A stretch of 63,120 bases of DNA. Source: Pleurotus djamor (Eukaryota > Basidiomycota > Agaricomycetes > Agaricales > Pleurotaceae). The DNA is taken from positions 2,857-65,976 of the forward strand of contig JAPEVF010000229.1 in the NCBI GenBank assembly GCA_029747585.1, written 5' to 3'. Shown piece by piece: positions 60,946 to 63,120 of this stretch. Below the pieces are notes generated by a model. It saw only the letters and a list, made by a program, of their open reading frames with translations, did not search any database and had not been told where the DNA came from. The translations under genes and the position numbers were made by a program. The stretch's first letter is position 1. Every line of letters begins with the position of its first letter.

Positions 60946-61064
60946 GTAGGACCTTACACACAAGTCACCCAAAAGTCAAGCAATTATTGACTGTGGGAAA
61001 GTGTAAGTATGGGTGGTCGCACCGGACCGCGGTGCTGCGACTCACCAACTCTCCTCCATATTCA

Positions 61065-62865
61065 ATGGGCCTACTGCTTTCTCTACCGTTGGCGGGTCCC
61101 TTGGGGACTATCGCCTCCTCATGCTTAGCGGGCTTCGCGTTTTGCTGCACGTCGACGGCAGGTAAGTCCACAAGAGTTCTTGCTGAAGAGACGACCCACC
61201 TGAGATGCATGCAGCTTCCATGTTTTGCAAGTCATGTAATTGCAACTCGTCCATTGCCACTCGTATTGGGTTCGCGGTATGCTTGTAGCTCTTGAACACT
61301 GAATGCTATCAACTAAATGATGTGCTTAGTTGATTCTCGCTCTGAACTCGATGCTAGCATGGTTGATGAAGACCGATTGGGCCATTAAATTGATAGAGAA
61401 GTATAGCTACGACTACATCAAGATGGATTGTGCAGACGGAAAGTGCTATGGCGTACTGGCTGTGCACAGAATCTGCTTCGCTCTCTCGCTTTTCCATGTC
61501 CTGCTCAGCGTAGCTCTCGTTGGGGTACAGGATACGAAAGACAAGCGAGCATCGATCCAGAACGGGTAAGCATCCACCTACAATACACATCTTATTTGCT
61601 GAGCTTTGCATCGTAGCTGGTGGGGTCCCAAGGTCCTCCTTTGGCTTGTACTAGTCGTCATCACATTCTTCATTCCTAACGGCTTCTTCATCTTCTGGGG
61701 AAACTACGTTTCCCTGATAGGCGCAACCATATTCATCCTCCTCGGTCTTGTTCTCCTCGTCGACTTTGCTCACTCGTACTCTGAAATGTGTCTGGAGAAA
61801 TGGGAGAACTCCCCGACGAACTCCAATATGTGGCAGTACATTCTCATAGGCTCAACAGCTGCCATGTACGTATTCACCATCACCATGACTGGTATCATGT
61901 ACGGCTTCTTCGCAAACTCCGGCTGTGGACTCAACCGCTTCTTCATATCCTTCAATCTCGCATTATGCATCATCGTTACGATTATGTGTGTGCATCCCAC
62001 CATCCAGGAATACAACCCTCGGTCTGGGCTTGCACAGTCCGGCATGGTGGCGGCCTACTGCACGTACCTGATTGTCAGCGCGGTTGGGAACCACGCACAC
62101 GCTGCAGAGGGTTGTAACCCCTTGATTAAGGCTGGAGGCACTCGAACAACGACGGTTATCCTTGGCGGTATCTTCACCTTCCTGGCTATCGCCTACTCGA
62201 CAACTCGTGCAGCGACTCAAAGTCGTGCCCTCTCTGGGAATGGCAAGCAAGTCGGTTCTGTGCACTTGCCAATCGACAGCGAAACACACGGGCACGCGGA
62301 GATGGGAGTGGTGAACAAACAACCTGGTCGCACGGAATCTCCCCGCTATCAGGCCCTTTTGGCCGCGGTTGAGGCTGGGTGCGTTTAATTCATCGTCTTG
62401 TTGTGTGTCACTGAAATGGCTCTAGTGCTATCCCTGCATCTGCTTTGGACGAAGATGACGACGATGACGATGATGTCGCAACTGATAGTCACGATGATGA
62501 ACGGGCTGGTACCAGATACAATGTACGTCAGTTCTTTCTAGACCTTCCTCACTTATCTCACCCTCACACGTAGTATGCTTGGTTCCATATCATCTTCGCC
62601 ATTGCTGCAATGTACGTTGCGATGATTCTGACTGACTGGTGAGGCCTCCCTTCCCATACATGCGAAACCAGTTTATCTTGACGTCGTTTCACAAAGGAAC
62701 GTGGTGTCCAAGACCCCTCTCTCCGATGCTCCTGCCAATCCAGATTCCGATGTGTATATCGGTCGTTCTGAGGTCGCCATGTGGATGCGTGTTGTATCTA
62801 GTTGGGTCTGCATGCTATTGTATATGTGGAGTCTACTTGCTCCTGTCTTCATGCCGGATCGGTGA
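61065..62865 (+). CDS. TMS1: SERINC/TMS1 membrane protein
   Basis: Starts MGLLLSLPLAGPLGTIASSC at 61065. The N-terminus has FAFCCTSTAG, then an exon with FCKSCNCNSSIATRIGFA, where the Cys/Asn-Ser motif CNCNSS is typical. About ten hydrophobic helices follow (VLLWLVLVVITFFIPNGFF, VAAYCTYLIVSAVGNHAHA). The loop DFAHSYSEMCLEKWE and the final AMWMRVVSSWVCMLLYMW are family marks. A stretch of Asp and Glu (DEDDDDDDDVATDSHDDE) lies before the last two helices. SERINC proteins are multi-pass lipid scramblase-like proteins of the endomembrane system. The two last exons were joined by eye. Confidence 0.9.
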
Positions 62866-63120
62866 GGACCCAGTCCACTCTATCTACTTTGGCCACAGCT
62901 GATTTTTTTTTNCGCAGTTTCGATGACTACTAGTCTCATCATCTCTACATTATCTTTATCTACTGCCTGTGTATCATATGTAACCTCGGCCCCTGCGAAT
63001 GCCCAATAGTGACCTTCATGCTCTCTTTCCCGGTGGATCCCCAGCCAGTCCTGCAACTGCAAGAGTCTGAGGCGTTTTTTTTTNGTCAAACCGCCAGATC
63101 GCACCCTCGCTCGGNCGGGC
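62866..63120. other. Window end after SERINC
   Basis: 255 bases holding the SERINC 3' end. Two runs of T, each followed by an N (about 62904 and 63073), suggest unreliable homopolymer calls. No gene is supported. Confidence 0.4.

Noticed and set aside
62880..63104. Minus-strand frame at the window end
   Set aside because: It contains homopolymer T runs with N and resembles no protein; better read as the SERINC 3' region.

Overview
The window is nuclear DNA from a filamentous basidiomycete, most likely an Agaricomycete. Nearly every gene is broken by several short introns of roughly 50-60 nt. The gene set is fungal: chitinase, MGM1, CWH43, mitofissin, sulfite oxidase without a heme domain. 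A sesquiterpene synthase and a DUF6593-like protein point to mushroom-forming fungi. I could not assign a genus.

Layout (32 genes plus one gene fragment in 63 kb). 0-5.5 kb: ZNF830-like zinc finger (-), JJJ1 co-chaperone (+), PRP18 splicing factor (-), COX12 (+). 5.8-11.7 kb: secreted GH162-like hydrolase (+), sulfite oxidase (-), EED/ESC-type WD40 protein (+), then an inverted broken copy of the hydrolase 3' end. 11.8-19.3 kb, all minus: inositol-polyphosphate 5-phosphatase, GH18 chitinase, mitofissin (ATG44), ribosomal protein uS10. 20-30 kb: YJU2B/CCDC130 (+), ARID subunit SWI1 (-), MAF1 (+), MsrA (-). 30.5-46.7 kb: unknown glycoprotein-like gene (-), MGM1 (+), SCP2 lipid-transfer protein (-), DUF6593-like (+), DapA-family aldolase (+), RAD51D (-), sesquiterpene synthase (+), DPH2 (-), HIT protein (-), CobW GTPase (-). 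46.9-62.9 kb: CWH43 with a 766-base assembly gap (+), J-domain protein (-), F-box protein (+), MIOS/SEA4 (+), AP-3 beta (-), SERINC (+).

Genes alternate in strand so often that most start in close head-to-head pairs (119-176 bp between start codons in six cases) and end in tight tail-to-tail pairs. I see no tRNA, rRNA, CRISPR array, transposon or integrated virus. Most genes are housekeeping: splicing (PRP18, YJU2B, ZNF830), mitochondria (COX12, MGM1, mitofissin), chromatin (EED, SWI1) and membrane trafficking or nutrient signalling (AP-3, MIOS, SERINC, MAF1). The accessory part is small: the hydrolase with its fragment, the chitinase, the terpene synthase and two unknown proteins.

I found no new multi-gene system. 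The points most worth a second look are the mitofissin micro-gene, the broken hydrolase copy, the frameshifted terpene synthase with an altered metal motif, the divergent EED homologue, two GC-AG introns (one directly before the catalytic Cys codon of sulfite oxidase), and single Ns that behave as spurious inserted bases. Sequence quality is patchy: many Ns at 1-15 kb, 21.7-24.1 kb and 47-59 kb, and few between. All identifications come from reading motifs by eye; no database search was run.
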